DNA of 64,000 nt, from the NCBI GenBank assembly GCA_032622095.1, contig CP136068.1, positions 61,710,025 through 61,774,024 on the forward strand, in the 5' to 3' direction. The notes below the pieces were generated by a model. The model made no database searches. It had not been told where the DNA came from and saw nothing but the letters and a program-made list of their open reading frames with translations. The translations under genes and the position numbers were made by a program. This document shows positions 40,001 to 53,781 of this stretch, piece after piece. This DNA comes from Siphonodentalium dalli. Taxonomy: Eukaryota; Mollusca; Scaphopoda; Gadilida; Siphonodentaliidae. Every line of letters begins with the position of its first letter. Within the stretch, counting starts at the first letter, position 1.

Positions 40001-43000
40001 AGTGGACTGGGAGGAACTCATATAAGAGTGGACAATGAGGGACTCATATAAGAGTGGACAATGAGGAACTCATATAAGAGTGGACTGTGAGGAACTCATA
40101 TAAGAGTGGACAGGGAGGACCTAATATAAGAGTGGACAAGGATGAATTCATATAAGAGTGGACATGCAGCAACTCATATAAGAGTGGACAGGGAGGAACT
40201 CATATAAGAGTGGACAGACTGCAACTCAAATAAGAGTGGACATGGATGAACTCATATACTAGTGGCAGGCAGCAACTCATATACTAGTGGACAGGGAGGA
40301 ACTCATATAAGAGTGGACAGGCAGGAACTCATATAAGAGTGGACAGTCAGCAACTCATATAAGAGTGGACAGGGAGCAACTCATAAAAGAGTGGACAGGG
40401 AGCAACTCATAAAATAGTGGACAGGGAGCAACTCATAAAAGAGTGGACAGGGAGCAACTCATATACGAGTGGACAGGGAGCAACTCATATAAGAGTGGAC
40501 ACGCAGGAACTCATATAAGAGTGGACACGCAGGAACTCATATAAGAGTGGACAGGGAGGAACTCATATAAGAGTGGAGAGGGAGGAACTCATATAAGAGT
40601 GGACAGAGAGGAACTCATATAAGAGTGGACAGGCAGGAACTCATATAAGAGTGAACAGGGAGGAACTCATATGCGAGTGGACATGCAGGAACTCATATTA
40701 GAGTGGACAGGGAGGAACTCATATTAGAGTGGACAGGGAGGAACTCATATAAGATGGACAGGGAGGAACTCATATTAGAGTGGACAGGGAGGAACTCATA
40801 AGAGTGGACAGGGAGGAACTCACATAAGAGTGGACAGGGAGGAACTCATATAAGAGTGGACAGGGAGGAACTCATATAAGAGTGGACAGGGAGGAACTCA
40901 TATAATAGTGGACAGGGAGGAACTCATATAAGAGTGAACAGGGAGGAACCCATATAAGAGTGGACAGGCAGGAACTCATATAAGAGTGGACAGGCAGGAA
41001 CTCATATAAGAGTGGACTGGGAGGAACTCATATAAGAGTGGAAAATGAGGGACTCATATAAGAGTGGACAATGAGTAACTCATATAAGAGTGGACTGTGA
41101 GGAACTCATATAAGAGTGGACAGGGAGGAACTAATATAAGAGTGGACAAGGATGAATTCATATAAGAGTGGACATGCAGCAACTCATATAAGAGTGGACA
41201 GGGAGGAACTCATATAAGAGTGGACAGACAGCAACTCATATAAGAGTGGACATGGATGAACTCATATACTAGTGGCAGGCAGCAACTCATATACTAGTGG
41301 ACAGGGAGGAACTCATATAAGAGTGGACAAGAAGGAACTCATATAAGAGTGGACAGTCAGCAACTCATATAAGAGTGGACAGGGAGCAACTCATAAAAGA
41401 GTGGACAGGGAGCGACTCATAAAAGAGTGGACAGGGAGCAACTCATAAAAGAGTGGACAGGGAGGAACTCATATAAGAGTGGACAGGGAGGAACTCATAA
41501 GAGTGGACAGGGAGGAACTCATATAAGAGTGGACAGGGAGGAACTCATATAAGAGTGGACTGGGAGGAACTCATATAAGAGTGGACAGACAGCAACTCAT
41601 ATAAGAGTGGACATGGTTGAACTCATATACTAGTGGCAGGCAGCAACTCATATACTAGTGGACAGGGAGGAACTCATATAAGAGTGGACAGGCAGGAACT
41701 CATATAAGAGTGGACAGTCAGCAACTCATATAAGAGTGGACAGGGAGGAACTCATATAACAGTGGACAGGGAAGAACTCATATAAGAGTGGACATGCAGG
41801 AATTCATATAAGAGTGGACAGGCTGGGACTCATATAATAGTGGACAGGCAACAACTCATATAAGAGTGGACTGGGAGGAACTCATATAAGAGTGGACAAT
41901 GAGGGACTCATATAAGAGTGGACAATGAGGAACTCATATAAGAGTGGACTGTGAGGAACTCATATAAGAGTGGACAGGGAGGATCTAATATAAGAGTGGA
42001 CAAGGATGAATTCATATAAGAGTGGACATGCAGCAACTCATATAAGAGTGGACAGGGAGGAACTCATATAAGAGTGGACAGACTGCAACTCAAATAAGAG
42101 TGGACATGGATGAACTCATATACTAGTGGCAGGCAGCAACTCATATACTAGTGGACAGGGAGGAACTCATATAAGAGTGGACAGGCAGGAACTCATATAA
42201 GAGTGGACAGTCAGCAACTCATATAAGAGTGGACAGGGAGCAACTCATAAAAGAGTGGACAGGGAGCAACTCATAAAATAGTGGACAGGGAGCAACTCAT
42301 AAAAGAGTGGACAGGGAGCAACTCATATACGAGTGGACAGGGAGCAACTCATATAAGAGTGGACACGCAGGAACTCATATAAGAGTGGACACGCAGGAAC
42401 TCATATAAGAGTGGACAGGGAGGAACTCATATAAGAGTGGAGAGGGAGGAACTCATATAAGAGTGGACAGAGAGGAACTCATATAAGAGTGGACAGGCAG
42501 GAACTCATATAAGAGTGAACAGGGAGGAACTCATACGCGAGAGGACATGCAGGAACTCATATTAGAGTGGACAGGGAGGAACTCATATTAGAGTGGACAG
42601 GGAGGAACTCATATAAGATGGACAGGGAGGAACTCATATTAGAGTGGACAGGGAGGAACTCATAAGAGTGGACAGGGAGGAACTCATATAAGAGTGGACA
42701 GGGAGGAACTCATATAAGAGTGGACAGGGAGGAACTCATATAAGAGTGGACAGGGAGGAACTCATATAAGAGTGGACAGGGAGGAACTCATATAAGAGTG
42801 AACAGGGAGGAACCCATATAAGAGTGGACAGGCAGGAACTCATATAAGAGTGGACAGGCAGGAACTCATATAAGAGTGGACTGGGAGGAACTCATATAAG
42901 AGTGGAAAATGAGGGACTCATATAAGAGTGGACAATGAGGAACTCATATAAGAGTGGACTGTGAGGAACTCATATAAGAGTGGACAGGGAGGAACTAATA

Positions 43001-44892
43001 TAAGAGTGGACAAGGATGAATTCATATAAGAGTGGACATGTAGCAACTCATATAAGAGTGGACAGGGAGGAACTCATATAAGAGTGGACAGACAGCCACT
43101 CATATAAGAGTGGACATGGATGAACTCATATACTAGTGGCAGGCAGCAACTCATATACTAGTGGACAGGGAGGAACTCATATAAGAGTGGACAGGAAGGA
43201 ACTCATATAAGAGTGGACAGTCAGCAACTCATATAAGAGTGGACAGGGGGCAACTCATAAAAGAGTGGACAGGGAGCAACTCATAAAAGAGTGGACAGGG
43301 AGCAACTCATAAAAGAGTGGACAGGGAGGAACTCATATAAGAGTGGACAGGGAGGAACTCATAAGAGTGGACAGGGAGGAACTCATATAAGAGTGGACAG
43401 GGAGGAACTCATATAAGAGTGGACTGGGAGGAACTCATATAAGAGTGGACAGACAGCAACTCATATAAGAGTGGACATGGATGAACTCATATACTAGTGG
43501 CAGGCAGCAACTCATATACTGGTGGACAGGGAGGAACTCATATAGGAGTGGACAGGCAGGAACTCATATAAGAGTGGACAGTCAGCAACTCATATAAGAG
43601 TGGACAGGGAGCAACTCATAAAAGAGTGGACAGGGAGCAACTCATAAAAGAGTGGACAGGGAGCAACTCATAAAAGAGTGGACAGGGAGGAACTCATATA
43701 AGAGTGGACAGGGAGGAACTCATAAGAGTGGACAGGGAAGAACTCATATAAGAGTGGACATGGAGGAACTCATATAAGAGTGGACAGGCATCAACTCATA
43801 TAAGAGTGGACTGGGAGGAACTCATATAAGAGTGGACAATGAGGGACTCATATAAGAGTGGACAATGAGGAACTCATATAAGAGTGGACTGTGAGGAACT
43901 CATATAAGAGTGGACAGGGAGGAACTAATATAAGAGTGGACAAGGATGAATTCATATAAGAGTGGACATGCAGCAACTCATATAAGAGTGGACAGGGAGG
44001 AACTCATATAAGAGTGGACAGACAGCAACTCATATAAGAGTGGACATGGATGAACTCATATACTAGTGGCAGGCAGCAACTCATATACTCGTGGACAGGG
44101 AGGAACTCATATAAGAGTGGACAGGCAGGAACTCATATAAGAGTGGACAGTCAGCAACTCATATAAGAGTGGACAGGGAGCAACTCATAAAAGAGTGGAC
44201 AGGGAGCAACTCATAAAAGAGTGGACAGGGAGCAACTCATAAAAGAGTGGACAGGGAGCAACTCATATAAGAGTGGACAGGGAGCAACTCATATAAGAGT
44301 GGACAGGGAGCAACTCATATAAGAGTGGACACGCAGGAACTCATATAAGAGTGGACACGCAGGAACTCATATAAGAGTGGACAGGGAGGAACTCATATAA
44401 GAGTGGACAGGGAGGAACTCATATAAGAGTGGACAGAGAGGAACTCATATAAGAGTGGACAGGCAGGAACTCATATAAGAGTGAACAGGGAGGAACTCAT
44501 ATGCGAGTGGACATGCAGGAACTCATATTAGAGTGGACAGGGAGGAACTCATATTAGAGTGGACAGCGAGGAACTCATATAAGATGGACAGGGAGGAACT
44601 CATATTAGAGTGGACAGGGAGGAACTCATAAGAGTGGACAGGGAGGAACTCATATAAGAGTTGACAGGGAGGAACTCATATAAGAGTGGACAGGGAGGAA
44701 CTCATATAAGAGTGGACAGGGAGGAACTCATATAAGAGTGGACAGGGATGAACTCATATAAGAGTGAACAGGGAGGAACCCATATAAGAGTGGACAGGCA
44801 GGAACTCATATAAGAGTGGACAGGCAGGAACTCATATAAGAGTGGACAGGCAGGAACTCATATAGCAGTGTACAGGGAGGAACTCATAAGAG
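36932..44892 (+). repeat. HOR region of 7,961 bp without internal anchor
   Basis: A near-standard unit occupies about 36,932-38,400. It is followed by a short insertion-like stretch (38,397-38,640, with CATATATGAG and GTGAACAGGC variants) and then two to three units of 1,864 bp lacking the anchor section. The final part (43.8-44.9 kb) returns to the standard order and ends at the anchor at 44,893. The 68-codon frame at 38,397-38,603 opens with GTG and is repeat sequence. Confidence 0.75.
38637..43610 (+). repeat. Tandem array of a 1,864-bp unit, about 2.7 copies
   Basis: Exact 1,864-base spacings hold for ACGCAGG (38,637/40,501), CTCACATAAG (38,951/40,815), GTGAACAGG (39,070/40,934/42,798), GAGCGACTC (39,541/41,405) and GACTGCAACTCAAATAAG (40,211/42,075). 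The third copy is less similar and stops near 43,610, where GAGCAACTC replaces the expected CATATAACAG monomer. The unit is 195 bp shorter than the reference HOR. Confidence 0.85.
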
Positions 44893-46230
44893 TTGACAGG
44901 GAGGAACTCATATAAGAGTGGACAGGGAAGAACTCATGTAAGAGTGGACATGCAGGAATTCATATAAGAGTGGACAGGGAGGAACTCATAAGAGTGGACA
45001 AGGAGGAACTCATAAGAGTGGACAGGGAGGAACTCATAAGAGTGGACAGGGAAGAACTCATATAAGAGTGGACATGCAGGAATTCATATAAGAGTGGACA
45101 GGGAGGAACTCATAAGAGTGGACAGGGAGGAACTCATAAGAGTGGACAGGGAGGAACTCATAAGAGTGGACAGGGAGCAACTCATAAAAGAGTGGACAGG
45201 GAGCAACTCATAAAAGAGTGGACAGGGAGGAACTCATATAAGAGTGGACAGGGAGGAACTCATAAGAGTGGACAGGGAGGAACTCATATAAGAGTGGACA
45301 GGGAGGAACTCATATAAGAGTGGACTGGGAGGATATCATATAAGAGTGGACAGACAGCAACTCATATAAGAGTGGACATGGATGAACTCATATACTAGTG
45401 GCAGGCAGCAAATCATATACTAGTGGACAGGGAGGAACTCATATAAGAGTGGACAGTCAGCAACTCATATAAGAGTGGACAGGGAGCAACTCATAAAAGA
45501 GTGGACAGGGAGCAACTCATAAAAGAGTGGACAGGGAGCAACTCATAAAAGAGTGGACTGGGAGGAACTCATATAAGAGTGGATAGGGAGGAACTCATAA
45601 GAGTGGACAGGGAGGAACTCATATAAGAGTGGACAGGCAACAACTCATATAAGAGTGGACTGGGAGGAACTCATATAAGAGTGGACAATGAGGGACTCAT
45701 ATAAGAGTGGACAATGAGGAACTCATATAAGAGTGGACTGTGAAAAACTCATATAAGAGTGGACAGGGAGGAACTAATATAAGAGTGGACAAGGATGAAT
45801 TCATATAAGAGTGGACATGCAGCAACTCATATAAGAGTGGACAGGGAGGAACTCATATAAGAGTGGACAGACAGCAACTCATATAAGAGTGGACATGGAT
45901 GAACTCATATACTAGTGGCAGGCAGCAACTCATATACTCGTGGACAGGGAGGAACTCATATAAGAGTGGACAGGCATGAACTCATATAAGAGTGGACAGT
46001 CAGCAACTCATATAAGAGTGGACAGGTAGCAACTCATAAAAGAGTGGACAGGGAGCAACTCATAAAAGAGTGGACAGGGAGCAACTCATAAAAGAGTGGA
46101 CAGGGAGCAACTCATATAAGAGTGGACACGCAGGAACTCATATAAGAGTGGACACGCAGGAACTCATATAAGAGTGGACAGGGAGGAACTCATATAAGAG
46201 TGGACAGGGAGGAACTCATATAAGAGTGGA
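41550..46230 (+). repeat. 5.1-kb tandem duplication, unit 1
   Basis: Rare variants recur in unit 2: CATAACAG (41,751/46,757, shift 5,006), CATACGCGAGAGG (42,531/47,641, shift 5,110), GACAGCCAC (43,091/48,201), the anchor (44,893/50,003), CAAATCATATAC (45,411/50,521), TGTGAAAAAC (45,739/50,901, shift 5,162) and ACAGGTAGC (46,022/51,081, shift 5,059). All shift changes equal whole monomers. The left edge is approximate. Confidence 0.85.
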
Positions 46231-49200
46231 CAGACAGCAACTCATATAAGAGTGGACATGGATGAACTCATATACTAGTGGCAGGCAGCAACTCATATAC
46301 TAGTGGACAGGGAGGAACTCATGTAAGAGTGGACAGGCAGGAACTCATATAAGAGTGGACAGTCAGCAACTCATATAAGAGTGGACAGGGAGGAACTCAT
46401 ATAACAGTGGACAGGGAAGAACTCATAAAAGAGTGGACAGGGAGCAACTCATAAAAGAGTGGACTGGGATGAACTCATATAAGAGTGGATAGGGAGGAAC
46501 TCATAAGAGTGGACAGGGAGGAACTCATATAAGAGTGGACAGGGAGGAACTCATATAAGAGTGGACTGGGAGGAACTCATATAAGAGTGGACAGACAGCA
46601 ACTCATATAAGAGTGGACATGGATGAACTCATATACTAGTGGCAGGCAGCAACTCATATACTAGTGGACAGGGAGGAACTCATATAAGAGTGGACAGGCA
46701 GGAACTCATATAAGAGTGGACAGTCAGCAACTCATATAAGAGTGGACAGGGAGGAACTCATATAACAGTGGACAGGGAAGAACTCATATAAGAGTGGACA
46801 TGCAGGAATTCATATAAGAGTGGACAGGCTGGGACTCATATAATAGTGGACAGGCAACAACTCATATAAGAGTGGACTGGGAGGAACTCATATAAGAGTG
46901 GACAATGAGGGACTCATATAAGAGTGGACAATGAGGAACTCATATAAGAGTGGACTGTGAGGAACTCATATAAGAGTGGACAGGGAGGATCTAATATAAG
47001 AGTGGACAAGGATGAATTCATATAAGAGTGGACAATGAGGAACTCATATAAGAGTGGACTGTGAGGAACTCATATAAGAGTGGACAGGGAGGATCTAATA
47101 TAAGAGTGGACAAGGATGAATTCATATAAGAGTGGACATGCAGCAACTCATATAAGAGTGGACAGGGAGGAACTCATATAAGAGTGGACAGACAGCAACT
47201 CAAATAAGAGTGGACATGGATGAACTCATATACTAGTGGCAGGCAGCAACTCATATACTAGTGGACAGGGAGGAACTCATATAAGAGTGGACAGGCAGGA
47301 ACTCATATAAGCGTGGACAGTCAGCAACTCATATAAGAGTGGACAGGGAGCAACTCATAAAAGAGTGGACAGGGAGCAACTCATAAAATAGTGGACAGGG
47401 AGCAACTCATAAAAGAGTGGACAGGGAGCAACTCATATACGAGTGGACAGGGAGCAACTCATATAAGAGTGGACACGCAGGAACTCATATAAGAGTGGAC
47501 ACGCAGGAACTCATATAAGAGTGGACAGGGAGGAACTCATATAAGAGTGGACAGGGAGGAACTCATATAAGAGTGGACAGAGAGGAACTCATATAAGAGT
47601 GGACAGGCAGGAACTCATATAAGAGTGAACAGGGAGGAACTCATACGCGAGAGGACATGCAGGAACTCATATTAGAGTGGACAGGGAGGAACTCATATTA
47701 GAGTGGACAGGGAGGAACTCATATAAGATGGACAGGGAGGAACTCATATTAGAGTGGACAGGGAGGAACTCATAAGAGTGGACAGGGAGGAACTCATATA
47801 AGAGTGGACAGGGAGGAACTCATATAAGAGTGGACAGGGAGGAACTCATATAAGAGTGGACAGGGAGGAACTCATATAAGAGTGAACAGGGAGGAACTCA
47901 TATAAGAGTGAACAGAGAGGAACCCATATAAGAGTGGACAGGCAGGAACTCATATAAGAGTGGACAGGCAGGAACTCATATAAGAGTGGACTGGGAGGAA
48001 CTCATATAAGAGTGGAAAATGAGGGACTCATATAAGAGTGGACAATGAGGAACTCATATAAGAGTGGACTGTGAGGAACTCATATAAGAGTGGACAGGGA
48101 GGAACTAATATAAGAGTGGACAAGGATGAATTCATATAAGAGTGGACATGTAGCAACTCATATAAGAGTGGACAGGGAGGAACTCATATAAGAGTGGACA
48201 GACAGCCACTCATATAAGAGTGGACATGGATGAACTCATATACTAGTGGCAGGCAGCAACTCATATACTAGTGGACAGGGAGGAACTCATATAAGAGTGG
48301 ACAGGAAGGAACTCATATAAGAGTGGACAGTCAGCAACTCATATAAGAGTGGACAGGGAGCAACTCATAAAAGAGTGGACAGGGAGCAACTCATAAAAGA
48401 GTGGACAGGGAGCAACTCATAAAAGAGTGGACAGGGAGGAACTCATATAAGAGTGGACAGGGAGGAACTCATAAGAGTGGACAGGGAGGAACTCATATAA
48501 GAGTGGACAGGGAGGAACTCATATAAGAGTGGACTGGGAGGAACTCATATAAGAGTGGACAGACAGCAACTCATATAAGAGTGGACATGGATGAACTCAT
48601 ATACTAGTGGCAGGCAGCAACTCATATACTAGTGGACAGGGAGGAACTCATATAGGAGTGGACAGGCAGGAACTCATATAAGAGTGGACAGTCAGCAACT
48701 CATATAAGAGTGGACAGGGAGCAACTCATAAAAGAGTGGACAGGGAGCAACTCATAAAAGAGTGGACAGGGAGCAACTCATAAAAGAGTGGACAGGGAGG
48801 AACTCATATAAGAGTGGACAGGGAAGAACTCATAAGAGTGGACAGGGAAGAACTCATATAAGAGTGGACAGGGAGGAACTCATATAAGAGTGGACAGGCA
48901 ACAACTCATATAAGAGTGGACTGGGAGGAACTCATATAAGAGTGGACAATGAGGGACTCATATAAGAGTGGACAATGAGGAACTAATATAAGAGTGGACT
49001 GTGAGGAACTCATATAAGAGTGGACAGGGAGGCACTAATATAAGAGTGGACAAGGATGAATTCATATAAGAGTGGACATGCAGCAACTCATATAAGAGTG
49101 GACAGGGAGGAACTCATATAAGAGTGGACAGACAGCAACTCATATAAGAGTGGACATGGATGAACTCATTTACTAGTGGCAGGCAGCAACTCATATACTC

Positions 49201-50002
49201 GTGGACAGGGAGGAACTCATATAAGAGTGGACAGGCAGGAACCCATATAAGAGTGGACAGTCAGCAACTCATATAAGAGTGGACAGGGAGCAACTCATAA
49301 AAGAGTGGACAGGGAGCAACTCATAAAAGAGTGGACAGGGAGCAACTAATAAAAGAGTGGACAGGGAGCAACTCATATAAGAGTGGACAGGGAGCAACTC
49401 ATATAAGAGTGGACAGGGAGCAACTCATATAAGAGTGGACACGCATGAACTCATATAAGAGTGGACACGCATGAACTCATATAAGAGTGGACAGGGAGGA
49501 ACTCATATAAGAGTGGACAGGGAGGAACTCATATAAGAGTGGACAGAGAGGAACTCATATAAGAGTGGACAGGCAGGAACTCATATAAGAGTGAACAGGG
49601 AGGAACTCATATGCGAGTGGACATGCAGGAACTCATATTAGAGTGGACAGGGAGGAACTCATATTAGAGTGGACAGGGAGGAACTCATATAAGATGGACA
49701 GGGAGAAACTCATATTAGAGTGGACAGGGAGGAACTCATAAGATTGGACAGGGAGGAACTCATATAAGAGTTGACAGGGAGGAACTCATATAAGAGTGGA
49801 CAGGGAGGAACTCATATAAGAGTGGACAGGGAGGAACTCATATAAGAGTGGACAGGGAGGAACTCATATAAGAGTGAACAGGGAGGAACCCATATAAGAG
49901 TGTACAGGCAGGAACTCATATAAGAGTGGACAGGCAGGAACTCATATAAGAGTGGACAGGCAGGAACTCATATAGCAGTGTACAGGGAGGAACTCATAAG
50001 AG
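44893..50002 (+). repeat. HOR region of 5,110 bp
   Basis: This runs anchor to anchor and includes the end of 5.1-kb unit 1 and most of unit 2. The stretch at 46,230-46,550 joins two different HOR positions (GACAGC/ATGGATG/ACTAGT, then GAAGAACTC, then the GAGCAAC run) and is the duplication boundary. Confidence 0.8.
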
Positions 50003-51289
50003 TTGACAGGGAGGAACTCATATAAGAGTGGACAGGGAAGAACTCATGTAAGAGTGGACATGCAGGAATTCATATAAGAGTGGACAGGGAGGAACTCATA
50101 AGAGTGGACAAGGAGGAACTCATAAGAGTGGACAGGGAGGAACTCATAAGAGTGGACAGGGAAGAACTCATATAAGAGTGGACATGCAGGAATTCATATA
50201 AGAGTGGACAGGGAGGAACTCATAAGAGTGGACAGGGAGGAACTCATAAGAGTGGACAGGGAGGAACTCATAAGAGTGGACAGGGAGCAACTCATAAAAG
50301 AGTGGACAGGGAGCAACTCATAAAAGAGTGGACAGGGAGGAACTCATATAAGAGTGGACAGGGAGGAACTCATAAGAGTGGACAGGGAGGAACTCATATA
50401 AGAGTGGACAGGGAGGAACTCATATAAGAGTGGACTGGGAGGAACTCATATAAGAGTGGACAGACAGCAACTCATATAAGAGTGGACATGGATGAACTCA
50501 TAAACTAGTGGCAGGCAGCAAATCATATACTAGTGGACAGGGAGGAACTCATATAAGAGTGTACAGGCAGGAACTCATATAAGAGTGGACAGTCAGCAAC
50601 TCATATAAGAGTGGACAGGGAGCAACTCATAAAAGAGTGGACAGGGAGCAACTCATAAAAGAGTGGACAGGGAGCAACTCATAAAAGAGTGGACTGGGAG
50701 GAACTCATATAAGAGTGGATAGGGAGGAACTCATAAGAGTGGACAGGGAGGAACTCATATAAGAGTGGACAGGGAGGAACTCATATAAGAGTGGACAGGC
50801 AACAACTCATATAAGAGTGGACTGGGAGGAACTCATATAAGAGTGGACAATGAGGGACTCATATAAGAGTGGACAATGAGGAACTCATATAAGAGTGGAC
50901 TGTGAAAAACTCATATAAGAGTGGAAAGGGAGGAACTAATATAAGAGTGGACAAGGATGAATTCATATAAGAGTGGACATGCAGCAACTCATATAAGAGT
51001 GGACAGGGAGGAACTCATATAAGAGTGGACAGACAGCAACTCATATAAGAGTGGACAGTCAGCAACTCATATAAGAGTGGACAGGTAGCAACTCATAAAA
51101 GAGTGGACAGGGAGCAACTCATAAAAGAGTGGACAGGGAGCAACTCATAAAAGAGTGGACAGGGAGCAACTCATATAAGAGTGGACACGCAGGAACTCAT
51201 ATAAGAGTGGACACGCAGGAACTCATATAAGAGTGGACAGGGAGGAACTCATATAAGAGTGGACAGGGAGGAACTCATATAAGAGTGGA
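46550..51289 (+). repeat. 5.1-kb tandem duplication, unit 2
   Basis: This is a copy of 41.55-46.23 kb. Relative to it there is a gain of 104 bp (four monomers) at 46.93-47.13 kb, a gain of two single monomers at about 50.56 and 50.77 kb, and a loss of 103 bp near 51,055. The lost stretch contains the ATGGATG and ACTAGT monomers, one of which is 25 bp, hence 103 rather than 104. It diverges from unit 1 near 51,289. Confidence 0.85.
46927..47134 (+). repeat. Perfect four-monomer (104-bp) doubling
   Basis: Bases 46,927-47,030 are repeated at 47,031-47,134 without a difference that I can see. The order is AATGAGG, ACTGTGAGG, GGGAGGATCTAATATAAG, AAGGATGAATTC. No other unit has this doubled. It explains the shift change from 5,006 to 5,110 across the 5.1-kb duplication, so it postdates that duplication or was lost from the other copy. 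Confidence 0.92.
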
Positions 51290-51748
51290 CAGAGAGGAAC
51301 TCATATAAGAGTGGACAGGCAGGAACTCATATAAGAGTGAACAGGGAGGAACTCATATGCGAGTGGACATGCAGGAACTCATATTAGAGTGGACAGGGAG
51401 GAACTCATATTAGAGTGGACAGGGAGGAACTCATATAAGATGGACTGGGAGGAACTCATATTAGAGTGGACAGGGAGGAACTCATAAGAGTGGACAGGGA
51501 GGAACTCATATAAGAGTTGACAGGGAGGAACTCATATAAGAGTGGACAGGGAGGAACTCATATAAGAGTGGACAGGGAGGAACTCATATAAGAGTGGCCA
51601 GGGAGGAACTCATATAAGAGTGAACAGGGAGGAACCCATATAAGAGTGTACAGGCAGGAACTCATATAAGAGTGGACATGCAGGAACTCATATAAGAGTG
51701 GACAGGCAGGAACTCATATAGCAGTGTAAAGGGAGGAACTCATAAGAG
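50003..51748 (+). repeat. Rearranged HOR unit (1,746 bp)
   Basis: The post-anchor GAAGAACTC/ATGCAGGAATTC/CATAAG segment appears twice (about 50,030 and 50,160). It is followed by the GAGCAAC run, ACTAGT pair, GGCAAC-to-ATGAATTC block, a truncated cassette near 51,055, then the ACGCAGG-to-anchor end. ATGCAGG replaces one GGCAGG before the anchor, and the terminal monomer reads GCAGTGTAAAGGG. Confidence 0.8.
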
Positions 51749-53781
51749 TTGACAGGGAGGAACTCATATAAGAGTGGACAGGGAAGAACTCATATAAGAG
51801 TGGACATGCAGGAATTCATATAAGAGTGGACAGGGAGGAACTCATAAGAGTGGACAGGGAGAAACTCATAAGATTGGACAGGGAGGAACTCATAAGAGTG
51901 GACATGGAGGAACTCATAAGAGTGGACAGGCAGGAACTCATATAAGAGTGGACAGGCTGGAACTCATATACGAGTGGACAGGCTGGAACTCATATACGAG
52001 TGGACAGGCAGCAACTCATATAATAGTGGACAGGGAGGAACTCATAATAGAGGACAGGGAGGAACTAATATATGAGTGTACATGGAGGAACTAATATAAG
52101 AGTGGACAGGGAGGAACTAATATAAGAGTGGACAGGGAGGAACTAATATAAGAGTGGACAGGGAGGAACTAATATAAGAGTGGACAGGGAGGAACTAATA
52201 TAAGATTGGACAGGGAGGAACTCATATAAGAGTGGACAGGCTGGAACTCATAAGAGTGGACAGGCAGGAATTCATATAAAAGTGGACAGTCAGCAACTCA
52301 TATAAGAGTGGACAGGGAGGAACTCATATAAGAGTGGACAGACAGCAACTCATATAAGAGTGGACATGGATGAACTCATATACTAGTGGCAGGCAGCAAC
52401 TCATATACTAGTGGACAGGGAGGAACTCATATAAGAGTGGACAGGCAGGAACTCATATAAGAGTGGACAGTCAGCAACTCATATTAGAGTGGACAGGGAG
52501 GAACTCATAAGAGTGGACAGGGAGGAACTCATATAAGAGTGGACAGGGAGGAACTCATATAAGAGTGGACAGGCTGGAACTCATATAAGAGTGGACAGGG
52601 AGGATCTCAAATAAGAGTGGACAGGGAGGAACTCATATAACAGTGGACAGGGAAGAACTCATATAAGAGTGGACAGGCTGGGACTCATATAATAGTGGAC
52701 AGGCAACAACTTATATAAGAGTGGACTGGGAGGAACTCATATAAGAGTGGACAATGAGGGACTCATATAAGAGTGGACAATGAGGAACTCATATAAGAGT
52801 GGACTGTGAGGAACTCATATAAGAGTGGACAGGGAGGAACTAATATAAGAGTGGACAAGGATGAATTCATATAAGAGTGGACATGCAGCAACTCATATAA
52901 GAGTGGACAGGGAGGAACTCATGTAAGAGTGGACAGACAGCAACTCATATAAAAGTGGACATGGATGAACTCATATACTAGTGGCAGGCAGCAACTCATA
53001 TACTAGTGGACAGGGAGGAACTCATATAAGAGTGGACAGGCAGGAACTCATATAAGAGTGGACAGTCAGCAACTCATATAAGAGTGGACAGGGAGCAACT
53101 CATAAAAGAGTGGACAGGGAGCAACTCATAAAAGAGTGGACAGTGAGCAACTCATAAAAGAGTGGACAGGGAGCAACTCATATACGAGTGGACAGGGAGC
53201 AACTCATATAAGAGTGGACACGCAGGAACTCATATAAGATTGGACACGCAGGAACTCATATAAGAGTGGACAGGGAGGAACTCATATAAGAGTGGACAGG
53301 GAGGAACTCATATAAGAGAGGACAGAGAGGAACTCATATAAGAGTGGACAGGCAGGAACTCATATAAGAGTGAACAGTGAGGAACTCATATGGGAGTGGA
53401 CATGCAGGAACTCATATTAGAGTGGGCAGGGAGGAACTCATATTAGAGTGGACAGGGAGGAACTCATATAAGATGGACAGGGAGGAACTCATATTAGAGT
53501 GGACAGGGAGGAACTCATAAGAGTGGACAGGGAGGAACTCATATAAGAGTGGACAGGGAGGAACTCATATAAGAGTGGACAGGGAGGAACTCATATAAGA
53601 GTGGACAGGGAGGAACTCATATAAGAGTGGACAGGGAGGAACTCATATAAGAGTGAACAGGGAGGAACCCATATAACAGTGGACAGGCAGGAACTCATAT
53701 AAGAGTGGACAGGCAGGAACTCATATAAGAGTGGACAGGCAGGAACTCATATAGCAGTTTACAGGGAGGAACTCATAAGAG
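51749..53781 (+). repeat. HOR unit of 2,033 bp
   Basis: The order matches the reference unit at 53,782-55,840. It is one monomer shorter, as the ATGCAGGAATTC monomer normally between GAAGAACTC and GGCTGGGAC is absent near 52,670. The anchor that ends it is mutated (GTTGAAAAGG at 53,782, GCAGTTTAC before it). Confidence 0.9.
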
